Positions 54,668 to 64,000 of a stretch of 64,000 bases of DNA are shown here, piece by piece. Within the stretch, counting starts at the first letter, position 1. Each line of letters begins with the position of its first letter. The position numbers were made by a program, and so were the translations under genes. The notes under the pieces are model-generated. The model was given only the letters and a program-made list of their open reading frames with translations. It was not told the origin of the DNA and searched no databases. Origin of the DNA: Apostichopus japonicus (lineage: Eukaryota; Echinodermata; Holothuroidea; Aspidochirotida; Stichopodidae); assembly GCF_037975245.1 (NCBI RefSeq), contig NC_092582.1:14548077-14612076 (forward strand), given 5' to 3'.

Positions 54668-55065
54668 TAAATGTACTGGGCCTAAATTTTTACCACATTC
54701 ACAAATAGAAAACTTCCAGTTAAAACAGAACTGCTATATTATATAGGCTAGTTATCAAATTAGGCTAGGTCTCAGATAAGATAAGCCTTTATTGGTTTGG
54801 GTGGGCTATAACTGTAACAGTCTATAATGTATGGCCTACATTGTGGCCTAGCTTTATGAAGGCGGTATAGGGATCCATATAACTCAGTTTTCATATTTCG
54901 CAAAAATGGTACAGGCCTTTACTGAGTTAGTATGTGTAATACAAATGCTTTGTAGGTTACGATTGATCTGTATAGGTTAGGCATTAAGAGGAACAAACCC
55001 TGTAAAAACGTTACAAACAGTAAGGCTGGATGCAATTGGCATATGATGTAAGGTTAAATTACCAT

Positions 55066-55339
55066 GTTCGGAACTTGTGCTAGAGTGTCAAAGATCCCCA
55101 CTCAAACTAACAGAATAGAAATCGGTTCCGTAAAGGTAGGACTTAGCCGAGATGAATATACGTTTCTTACTGAGCTTACCCTAGTAGCATACGAATCTGG
55201 TCAGCTCTGTCAACTAACTTCGACACATTGTAATGTTTACACGCTACTTGCATTACAACTCAAAGCCTCTGCCTTAAAAAATAAAAAGACCGATTAAATA
55301 TTCTGTAGTCTGCGACGAATTTATGATACCTCTACTACC
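55066..55339. promoter_or_regulatory. Candidate bidirectional promoter between RABGGTB and TMCO1
   Basis: If the Met-only exon of RABGGTB is at 55063-55065, the two divergent genes are separated by only about 270 bp here. Short head-to-head spacing of housekeeping genes usually means a shared promoter. I see no clear TATA box. The call rests on gene geometry, not on motifs. Confidence 0.35.
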
Positions 55340-58300
55340 ATGTTGGCTGACACACTTTTAATTGTCTTCATATCAATATGTACAGCTCTTTTGTCAGAAG
55401 GTACTGTTTTGTTCCAAATCCTATTTACGAATGTGATAAGATTTGTAGTTGGCCTAGGCTAACTCAAGTGTAGGACTTACTTGTTAGGCTAGGCTACACT
55501 AATTTGCTTAAACGATGTCTTGTCTGCTACTGCACTAAACAAACGCCTGGAAGTGGCTATCAACATACAGACATGATTATTTTGTCAAAGAGTTATCTTA
55601 TTTCCATTATTTGATTTAGAGAAATTTATCACTGCAGTTGAAGTGTATATTAAATTCAATTTGGAGAATGGACTGGGCAGTTGCTCTGTTTACGTGACAG
55701 AAACATTTGTGAATTGTTCTAAAGTTAATTAACGATGTTTGCTCACCACTTTATCTGAAGTTTTACTTAACTAGTCCTTTGTTTTATCCAGTCTGCTAGT
55801 GCTACTGTAGTAGGCCTTCGGTAACATATAACATGAGGACAAGCCCTCACAACCATATTCAGGCAAGTAACTTGCCTTTGGTGGGCGTGTGGGCTTGATC
55901 TCACATAACTAGTCTGGTAGCATGGACACTTCGAAGTTCGGACACGTAAGCCTTAAAACACCCCAAAACTATATCTTCTGGTATAAATCACCTGAAAATA
56001 TACTTGATATGGTGGGAGAAGTGTGTTATATTACGATACACGGCCAAACTTTCTTTCCTGCAAACTGTTTTCACGTTGTATTCCAAGAAGATTCTTTGTG
56101 ATGGTGGAACTGGTATTTATTTGCTAGAGTATGTTGTTCGGACACCTAGTCCCACAGTGTGGCGCTGGTGATACAATTGGTGGCGCAGTTGCTCTTTCGG
56201 TAATTATAACAGACTTCATAGATCTCCGTCATTTTATGGTCACTTTGGAGAGAAAGTATCTGTAGCTTCGTAGTTTTTCGTGAAATTGGCTGTTGCTATA
56301 GGTTGTCATGGTGGAATCGTGTATTTCTTAGGGGTGTCCGAACTTCGCAGTGTTCCGAACTTCGCAATACTGACTATACTTCAGTAGGCTACTACTAGAA
56401 CTACTAGGTAAGTGAGACTTTCAGTTTCAGCATGTGCAGCTTATTTCTTGTTTGAACAGTGATATATATCTGCATAGTTTGGTGTTTGAACAGATAAATT
56501 TTTAAAACTTTTAATCATCCCTCCTGTTGAAAATTAGGGTATGCAAAATTCCTTTTTTTCTTAATTTTGCTTTCAGGTATCACCTTTTTGTTGGTTTATC
56601 GCACTGAAACATACAAAAAGTTGAAAGGAGAGGTGGAGAAGCAGAGCAAGAAATGTAAGTTTTTTGTGATATGGGATAATTTATTATTTAGTATAAACCC
56701 CAACATGGGAGTTCTGTGAGAAATTTTGAAGCCATTATAACAGTCTGTCTTGACATCTAATTTTTGATTTTCACAAATAACTTGTATGTTTAGAAAATGT
56801 TTTGAAGAACTATAATGTGTAACTAGGAACAGTATAAACCTAGGGCTTAAAAGTACAGTTCAGAGAAAATGTTTGTTACTTTTGAAAGACAGGATTTATA
56901 AATGACCATTTTACTTGCTATTCATTCAACCTATTCAAATTGCCTTTATTTTTAACAGTGGAAAAGAGTAAAGAAAATGTCACTGGACAAGAGAGTAAAG
57001 GACAAAAGAAAAAACTTGGTAAGTATGATTAAAATATCGTTTAAGAAGCTGCTAAATTACAGATGCATTTTGTGTTCAAATGTAGAAAGTGCATGTGGAG
57101 GTGATGTCCTGTTAGAAACACAGATCTATAGCTTCTCGTCACTTAAAGAGGTATTTGATAATTGTACTCTAACAATAGCAAACTGACTTGGAAAACTATA
57201 AGCAAACATGAAAAGTTCAAAGACTTTGGCTAGAATGATTCGAACCAGTGTCCTCAGGGTTACAAGCACTGTGCTGAAGTTACAAGTTTAACAACAATTA
57301 ATTGTAATTTGTAGTTCAAGTTGCTGTCTATTGAAATAGTACATAATTTTGTATAGGAAGTGTCACTAAATATTGCAGAAATGTACCAGTTTTTTATACT
57401 GTTAGTAATTGTTAAGAGTACAGATTAGACAGCAATTTTGCAGAACAACTATAACAGTTTAATAAACATCGTAAATTGTTTGATCTCTCAGATGGTCATA
57501 TCTTATTTATTGATCTATGTAAATATCTGGTGTCGATCAAAAAAGTTGAAATATATCAAGATGTCAAAATACTGCATACAAAATTCTACATATATGTGAC
57601 TAAGTGCAATCTGAAAGTGTGACAGTTCCCTGGTTGATGTTGTATGTTTTGTTGATATTTGATACCATTTCATGTTCTTTGTCGAGAGGTGACTTTTCTT
57701 TATTTCTTTATTTCACTCTCCAGAGAGGCAGGAGGAAAGACTAAAAGATCACAGCAGAGCTCTGTCGATGGTCAAAATGAAGTCCATGTTTGTTATTGCA
57801 TTTACTTTCACCTCTCTAATGAGCATGTTCAACTCAATGTAAGTATTAAGTTAGAGGAGCTACTCCCACAAATTTTACTACAGTTTTGATGTTTGTCACA
57901 GGAAAGGTACTACTGTACTGTCTGTATGTTGAAGTATTGCGGTCGATGGATTGGGTAAAAAATTTCACTGTTTACATTCTGTTGCCCTCATCATCAATTT
58001 CACACTCACTTTTGGTCTATTCCATCTTGTTTCACAGTTTTGACGGTAGAGTCGTCGCAAAGCTGCCTTTTGTCCCAATTTCTTGGATTCATGGACTGTC
58101 ACATCGAAACCTGATGGGCAACGATTTTACCGAGTGTTCTTTTATATTTCTCTATATACTTTGTACTATGTCAATCCGGCAGGTGAGTTGTTGTAGCTTT
58201 AGCAAACGGTTCGATTTCATTACCAAACTTGGACTAACACAAGCAATGCTTTATTTGTCTTCTATATGGATCTGTTTTCGTGTTCATAGATCATTGTGTT

Positions 58301-58610
58301 GTTCTGTTCAAGTGCAATAAAATTCTTTGTTCCAAGAAGGCTGTGGTCTGGTAATTAACCTTATCACTCAAGAATAACCAGAATTGTATATTCAAATGTT
58401 ATTCGAGTCTCTCACTTAATATTCATTCAACAGTAAAAATATTAGGTCTACATTCTCACAAATTCATTTATCATTTCCTATGTCACTCTTACATTCAAGC
58501 GTCATCACTCCTCATTTCAGAACATTCAGAAGTTGCTGGGGTTTGCTCCATCTAGAGCGGTTGCCAAGCAGTCGGGAGGGTTCTTCTCTCAACCTCAACA
58601 AGGGAAATGA
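55340..58610 (+). CDS. TMCO1: TMCO1, calcium load-activated calcium channel
   Basis: ER membrane protein of the Oxa1/EMC3 superfamily. It is known both as a channel that vents overfilled ER calcium and as part of a ribosome-translocon complex for multipass proteins. Exons: 55340-55400, 56577-56654, 56959-57018, 57724-57838, 58038-58182, 58521-58610. This gives 549 bp and 182 residues (the human short form is 188). Residues 1-30 form the first membrane helix (MLADTLLIVFISICTALLSE). A basic coiled-coil follows (KKLKGEVEKQSKKLEKSK), then RLKDHSRALSMVKMKSMF, the FDGRVVAKLPF motif and the GLSHRNLMGNDFTECSFIF block typical of the family. The tail AVAKQSGGFF is also conserved. I started at the ATG giving MLADT because there is no upstream in-frame ATG in the exon. 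Candidate poly(A) signals are at 58642 (ATTAAA), 59209 and 59697 (AATAAA). Intron 1 carries one copy of a 0.5-kb repeat. Confidence 0.97.
55920..56380 (+). repeat. Dispersed 0.5-kb repeat, copy 2
   Basis: Second copy of the 54174-54667 repeat, inside TMCO1 intron 1. Its right end reads GTGTCCGAACTTCGCAG, the inverse of its own left-end phrase. Shared internal open stretches show no recognisable protein. Confidence 0.7.
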
Positions 58611-61139
58611 TAGATCATAATGCCGATGCTAGTACTATACAATTAAAGGGAAACAGAAGTCATGGATCACAGCTCTGCATGTTACCCTTGGGCTAAATCT
58701 AGGGTAAAGAAATCATGTTGTTCTGATTGTAGAGTTTTGCAGCGAGCCACCATTATGGAAGTAGAAGATAAACTACTTCAGAACAACACTGGAATGTGTG
58801 GCATAAACTAGATATATAACTTGTGTTATGGGAGGTAGAGAAAGGGTGGAGGGGGGTATGAAAAAAGAAGAGATTAACTCAAACATTCAAATGCTGGCAT
58901 ATACTTGTACTTCAGCAATTGGGAGGGAGGGGAGGGAGGGGCAAGTCGTCAAGGGGATGGTATGTTCGGTTATGAAACTACCTAATTGAAGATGGCACTG
59001 GTTGTTGGAGATGTGAAGAGTGGCTTCTCCTTACTGTGTGGTGAGAGAGCTTCTTCATGAGTAGCCTCAAGAGATTGAGAAATAGTATGGTTGTTCTCCA
59101 CTGTCCTTTATTGATAAAAATCATGTTACCAAAGACTAGTTGATGCAGTCCTTTGTGTTTGAGGGTTTCTTAAAAGGATTAACTGTAACAATTTCAAGGG
59201 ACATTAATAATAAATACTTATAGCATTATCCTACCTATTAACCACCTACTTATAGCATTATCCTACCTATAAACCACCAGGCTCATCATTACTGAGGTAT
59301 TAAAGGATCTCTAAAAGTAGTTGCTCGAAGGAATTTTGACTGAGAGAAATTTCAGATGTCATTCCAAGTAGAGCAATCTAAAATTTGACCATGGAATCAA
59401 TTTAGCATTAAAATATTAAACAAAATACATTTGTCTGCTGGTTAGGGTTTCCCCCCAAGGTAAGCAGTCCCATTAGATTTGATCTGTGTATCATCAATAA
59501 GTGTATTTGACCAATGGGTAGGGTACACTTAAGGTAAGAACAGCAGATCTATTATACCTCAAACAGGAGTTTTTAAAGGTAAATTCTTCTTCCTCCAGCA
59601 ATAGGATATCACCATAATTTGTGTTTATACACATTTTGGTGAAGGTGGAATTTCCAAATACTTGTATGTATTCAGTTCACCAGTAAATGACCAGTAAATA
59701 AATTTTGCTATTAACTGTTTACTACATGAAATGTCTTTCTTTTCTTTCTCTTTCATCTTTGATTATTAAGACAAAAATTGTATGATCTACCATTTAGCTG
59801 GCTGACAGTTATTAAAACAATGATAGTAGCTCATTGAGTTTGTATTGGTAAAGCTGTTAATGAGAGGCATGATTTAATGCAAGTTGAAAGGTGCAGGGTC
59901 GTAAAAAAAACCCAAAGAAAACAAAGCAATATTTCTTCATGGAATAGAAGATTTATTAATAAATGGAAGACAAATTATTTCAATTTTTAGAAGATCCTTC
60001 TAACCTGTAATTTTGTAGATTAAATATGCTATTTACATTAAACAAAATACAACATTTGAATGACAAAATCTGTCAAAGTACCTCATTAACTACTAGACTG
60101 ACTGTGAGGCATATCAAGTATAACAACATCTGTTCTAAAAGCAAGGCCCCAAATTTCAATTCAGATAATTTTTCTACTCGAACAATATAAATTAAATAAC
60201 TAGTGCTTGTCGCATCAATAAACAGGTTGTTAATATGGACGATGTTGACTTGTGTGTTCTACTAAAAAAAAAAATATGTACATCAATATAACTATCCAAA
60301 TGTGCCAATTCTATTGATGAAAAGGGGTACGTCTGCTTAAGATAATATCCCTAATGAATTTACATACCAATTAGCAGTTACAAATTTACTAATCGTTTAT
60401 GTTAATGAGGATCTCTTCCATGGATGGGTCTATTTGTATGGAACAAGCACCTTTGAACCTGGCCTTCGCAAGTTATTGTTCATGGTTTTCAAGTGCTTCG
60501 TTCAGCTCATACAACATAGCAGCTTTTCATAGACAATTTCTTTACAAAGTATCTTTAGTTGCACTAAGTCATTAACAGTTCCAAAACCTGGAAAAAAACA
60601 CAGTTAAACTTTTAATCAACCCTGTATCCAATAGTTACTAATACAAAAGAAACAAAGCAATTGCAGCCAATAATATTTCTCTTTCACGAGGCACCACTAT
60701 GTACCAAAAAATGGGAGATGAAGGGTAACAAGAACCAGAATGCAAAAATGCATTGTGGTTTTGATGATGTAACATGAGCAGAAGAAAATAAGCCCTTATT
60801 TACACAGTAACTCTCCATCAGTGAAAATGTCTTAACATTTACCGACAAATTCCAGAGAAAAGAAAGATGTGGGAAGGGGGTACTGAAAACTCCTGTAAGC
60901 AACTAGATATCGACAGTGTATTATTGCACATGTAGAACCAAGAAACAATATTAATTAATTAAGAAAGTGTTCCCATAGAATGGTATGTTTGTCCTTTTCC
61001 AAAGAGAAATATAATCACACTTATTTAATAGCTAGATGTTTACTAAGGTACTGAGTGAATAATTGTTGATCAAAAGAACATTTTCAAATGTGGCATGTAG
61101 AAATTGAATGAACATGACACTTGGATAACATTCCTATTT
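58611..61139. other. TMCO1 3' UTR and intergenic or VAMP 3' region
   Basis: Follows the TMCO1 stop. Several poly(A) signals suggest the UTR ends between about 58650 and 59720. A tandem duplicate of about 29 bp (acttatagcattatcctacctat) sits at about 59216-59273. Beyond 59720 no open frame is convincing. The minus-strand VAMP terminal exon or 3' UTR may lie in the right part. Confidence 0.5.
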
Positions 61140-62581
61140 TTACGTGGCCAAAAGGAGTCTACCTGTGATCTTGTATTTTTAATATTCGTTGTTTCTGTCT
61201 GTTATCACTCAGGAATGAACCAACTGTTATGAGAAATCCCACTTTCAATGAACAGAGCAGCACTCTTCACTAGCTCCTTCCACTTGCTCAACTCCTGCAA
61301 ACATGTTCCATAAGAGTTTTAAATAGCTGTTTGCATATATGCAACATATACACAATGTAAGGTTTCCATCTTGCAAAGATTTGAAAACTGAGTATATCTC
61401 ACTTATTAAGGAGACTTACAAGCCATTTCACAAAAAATACTACTTACGAAATAAGTGAACGTTGCAACAAGAAAACACATTTCTAACCTCAGTATTAAAG
61501 GTTTGCAAAACCTGTCCTAAATCTATGTCAAAAGTGACTGTAATGTCTGTAAACATATACAGGTGGATATGGAATGAAAAGGGTGCCTTGAACAATATTA
61601 TTTCAGTGACCTTAAAGAAAGAGTAAATTTCAACTGAATTGAAACATTTGTAGAAGAGTGAAATAAACAAAAACATGTCCAAGTAGAAACTGGAAAGTAT
61701 CAGGGGCCATTCGAAAACCTTTCTTTCTTCAACAGCATCCTGAAAATGACTGCGACAAGAGTTCTAAGAAGCAGATCACTTTGATGATGAACCCTTGATG
61801 ATGATTGGAACTATAGGATGAAATAGGTAAAAAGTAAGAAAATTCAAATGATGGAGAGAAAGACGTTCCACATTTTCAGTCTTCAGTTTTTAAAAATTTC
61901 AATGTTATCAGCTTTATTTATAAAGGAGAGCAATTTTTAGTCATAATGGTGAGACTTAAAAAATGTCATGAAGAACCTCACCGAGATTGGTACATAAATT
62001 AAAAAGTCCAAGCTAAGTGATTCAGTAAACAAAGTTTTCTTAAATGAACTTTGAAAGGTTCAAGGAGTGTTTGCCAACAGAAACAAAAAGTCCTGAGCTA
62101 TCCAACCATATATATATTTTTCTGAAATTTTACTAGCTGATATTTCCTGTGATGGCACCCCAGGTCTGCTAGGGAAAAGCCTTTACCTACCTAGAAATTC
62201 TCATCCATGCTCTTGTTTTCAAAATAAAACAGTATGTTAACCATAAAAAAAGCATAGTCTCTGCAAATAGAAAATGTGAGCAATGTTTTGACTTAAGGTC
62301 CCATTACCCCTCCCCCCCACTCCTCCCCTGGCACCTTTTCTGCTGTTTCATTTACTGATGCATTGCAGCACATGATACTCATCATGGGTTGCACTTAATC
62401 ACCCAAACCTGGTCATAAGTTTGGTTATATTTTTCGAGCAAATCTTTACAGCCCCCCCAAATCAAATTGGTCTCCTATACGCCTATGCCTCAGGTACCTC
62501 TAATAGGTTATAACTTGTTGGTAATAAATACAGAAAACTAATATTTAATGAAGACAAAATGGCTGAATATCAGATACTCAC

Positions 62582-63790
62582 TGAATATGATGAGCAGCAG
62601 AGCTACCAATAATACAACAAAGATTAATTTCATCTGCAAAGAAAGGGAAACATTTGTCATCGAAAACGGACGACGATAAACTAAAAGTGTGGCAGATAGC
62701 TGTTTTGAACACCAAAGAAAGAACAGAAAAAAATCTTGTTTTTCACATTCAAAACCCTTGTTCCAACATATACCCGATAAGACCAAATTTTCCAACATAT
62801 ACCCGATAAGACCAAATACCAAGCATCTGACCACTCCCTGACATACTGTGGGGAAACAATGGCACCTATTGCAACAACACTGAACTTAGTTCAGTGCTAT
62901 GAAAGAACCAAAAGAAAACATTACATGTCAAGATTTTGTTGAGAAATTACTCATTTGCACTCCCATACATGCCACTGATGTTCAATGGATGACAGTGCAC
63001 CACAAGTGGTTGATAACTTTCTAAAACACTGGGAAATAAAGGCACTGTGGGAAATAAAGGCACTGTGGGAAATAAAGGCACTGTGAGAAATAAAGGCACC
63101 ATGAGAAATAAAGGCATTGTGGGAAAAATGGCACTGTGGGAAACGAGGCACCATGGGAAGTAAAAGCACTGTGAGAAATAAAGGCACAGTGGGAAATAAA
63201 AGGCACTGTGGGAAACAAAGGCACCATGGGAAATAAAGGAACCATGGGAAATAAAGGCACTTTGAGAAACAAAGGCACCATGGAAATAAAGGCACTGTGA
63301 GAAACAAAGGCACTTTGTGAAATAAAGGCACTGTGGGAAACAAAGGCACCATGGGAAATAAAGGCACCATGGGAAATAAAGGCACTGTGAGAAACAAAGG
63401 CAATGTGAGAAATAAAGGCACTGTGAGAAACAAAGGCACCATGGGATATAAAGGCACCGCGGGAAACAAAGGCACTGTGGATAAACGAAGGCACTGCATT
63501 CAACACAACTGTCATTAAAATCAAAGCAAAACAAATGGAAACGACTCCTTTTTCACAATACAGTAATTACCACAGCACAAATGGTAAGAAACATTCCAAC
63601 CTTGCTACTTACTGGAAAATATAACAAAATAATAATACAAATCTATCAGCCAGTTTTCTAACTTTGCTAAGGGTTATAATACTAAGGCAGTACTTGTAAG
63701 AAATGCTTACCTTAAAGTCTCGCCACCAAAACTGACTCCTTAGACCTTTAGCACTCACTCTGAAGACTGAGGCATTAAAGGCTAGGTCAT
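62582..63790 (-). CDS. VAMP-type R-SNARE, C-terminal exons (5' part outside window)
   Basis: Two exons read in frame: 63711-63790 and 62582-62633. The first encodes the end of a SNARE coiled-coil and its juxtamembrane motif (LAFNASVFRVSAKGLRSQ, then FWWRDFK). The second encodes the start of the tail anchor (MKLIFVVLLVALLLIIF). The pattern LR-x-Q-x-WWR-x-x-K before a single terminal helix is typical of vesicle-associated membrane proteins and is closest in memory to VAMP4, but subfamily is uncertain. The earlier SNARE-motif exons, including the zero-layer arginine, lie beyond position 64000. The last exon is unresolved. After the donor at 62581, acceptors ending above 61294, 61162 or 60587 all give an open frame to a stop; the 61140-61162 option yields the short luminal tail SRLLLAT expected of a VAMP. 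The intron between the two exons holds an 18-bp minisatellite. Confidence 0.75.
63027..63492 (+). repeat. Minisatellite, 18-bp unit
   Basis: About 25 copies of GGCACTGTGGGAAATAAA with variants GGCACCATGGGAAATAAA and GGCACTGTGAGAAACAAA, in the intron between the two visible VAMP exons. Two dimer-like variants alternate irregularly. The open frames on the minus strand are repeat artefacts. Confidence 0.93.
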
Positions 63791-64000
63791 CTGCAAAAAA
63801 AGGTAATGTCAAAGTGTCACATATTAATATACATCACTAACTCTACTAAAGTTATCAGTAAGACTGAAAGACTGTCCACTGGTGGAATATAAATGTACAA
63901 TGAAAACCAAACCTGATGATTAACTTCATTCATCTACCCCCCACCCAACCCAATTACCCCTCCCCCCTTCCTTCTCCCCACCAAGCTTAGAAAATCATTC

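Noticed and set aside
55064-55297. 77-codon plus-strand open frame before TMCO1
   Set aside because: It has no recognisable domain and overlaps the likely divergent promoter; it does not join TMCO1 in frame as a plausible upstream exon.
62947-63534. Hydrophobic repeat proteins on the minus strand (SAFISHGAF-type)
   Set aside because: Several overlapping frames through the 18-bp minisatellite inside an intron.

Overview
This is a eukaryotic, intron-rich, AT-biased genomic window. All real genes are split by GT-AG introns and have invertebrate-deuterostome-like proteins, and repeats are abundant. The gene content plus degenerate THAP-like and P2X7-C-like mobile-element genes suggest a marine invertebrate, perhaps an echinoderm such as a sea cucumber. 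That placement is inference; nothing here is species-diagnostic.

Layout. (1) 788-18393, minus strand: exons 1-18 of a V-ATPase V0 subunit a gene (copy A). Its last two exons lie left of the window. (2) 18487-28158: about 9.7 kb of intergenic DNA with no recognisable gene. (3) 28234-44178, plus strand: a complete 20-exon V-ATPase subunit a gene (copy B, 856 aa). A and B are head-to-head paralogues with the same intron positions and phases. Some exons are almost identical in DNA while the introns do not visibly align. (4) 44480-48921: intergenic, with a terminal-inverted-repeat element carrying an 11-bp target duplication and a 45-bp minisatellite. (5) 48958-55065, minus strand: RABGGTB, the beta subunit of Rab geranylgeranyltransferase. 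(6) 55340-58610, plus strand: TMCO1, the ER calcium-load-activated channel, divergent from RABGGTB across a short candidate shared promoter. (7) 62582-63790, minus strand: the C-terminal part of a VAMP-type R-SNARE whose 5' exons lie beyond the right edge.

Nearly all the genes serve the endomembrane system: proton pumping, Rab prenylation, ER calcium and vesicle fusion. I see no evidence of co-regulation beyond the RABGGTB/TMCO1 head-to-head pair. Exon boundaries were read by hand from splice sites, frame continuity and comparison of the two V-ATPase copies, so they are reliable to the base for most exons.

The most unusual items are: a TTAA-flanked, 3.2-kb Kolobok-like element inside copy A with two convergent decayed genes; a tandem repeat in copy A built from the edge of exon 15 and its splice donor; patchy near-identity between the V-ATPase copies, suggesting gene conversion; paired copies of a 0.5-kb repeat straddling the RABGGTB/TMCO1 first exons; and several large minisatellites that stay open in more than one frame only because their unit length is a multiple of three.
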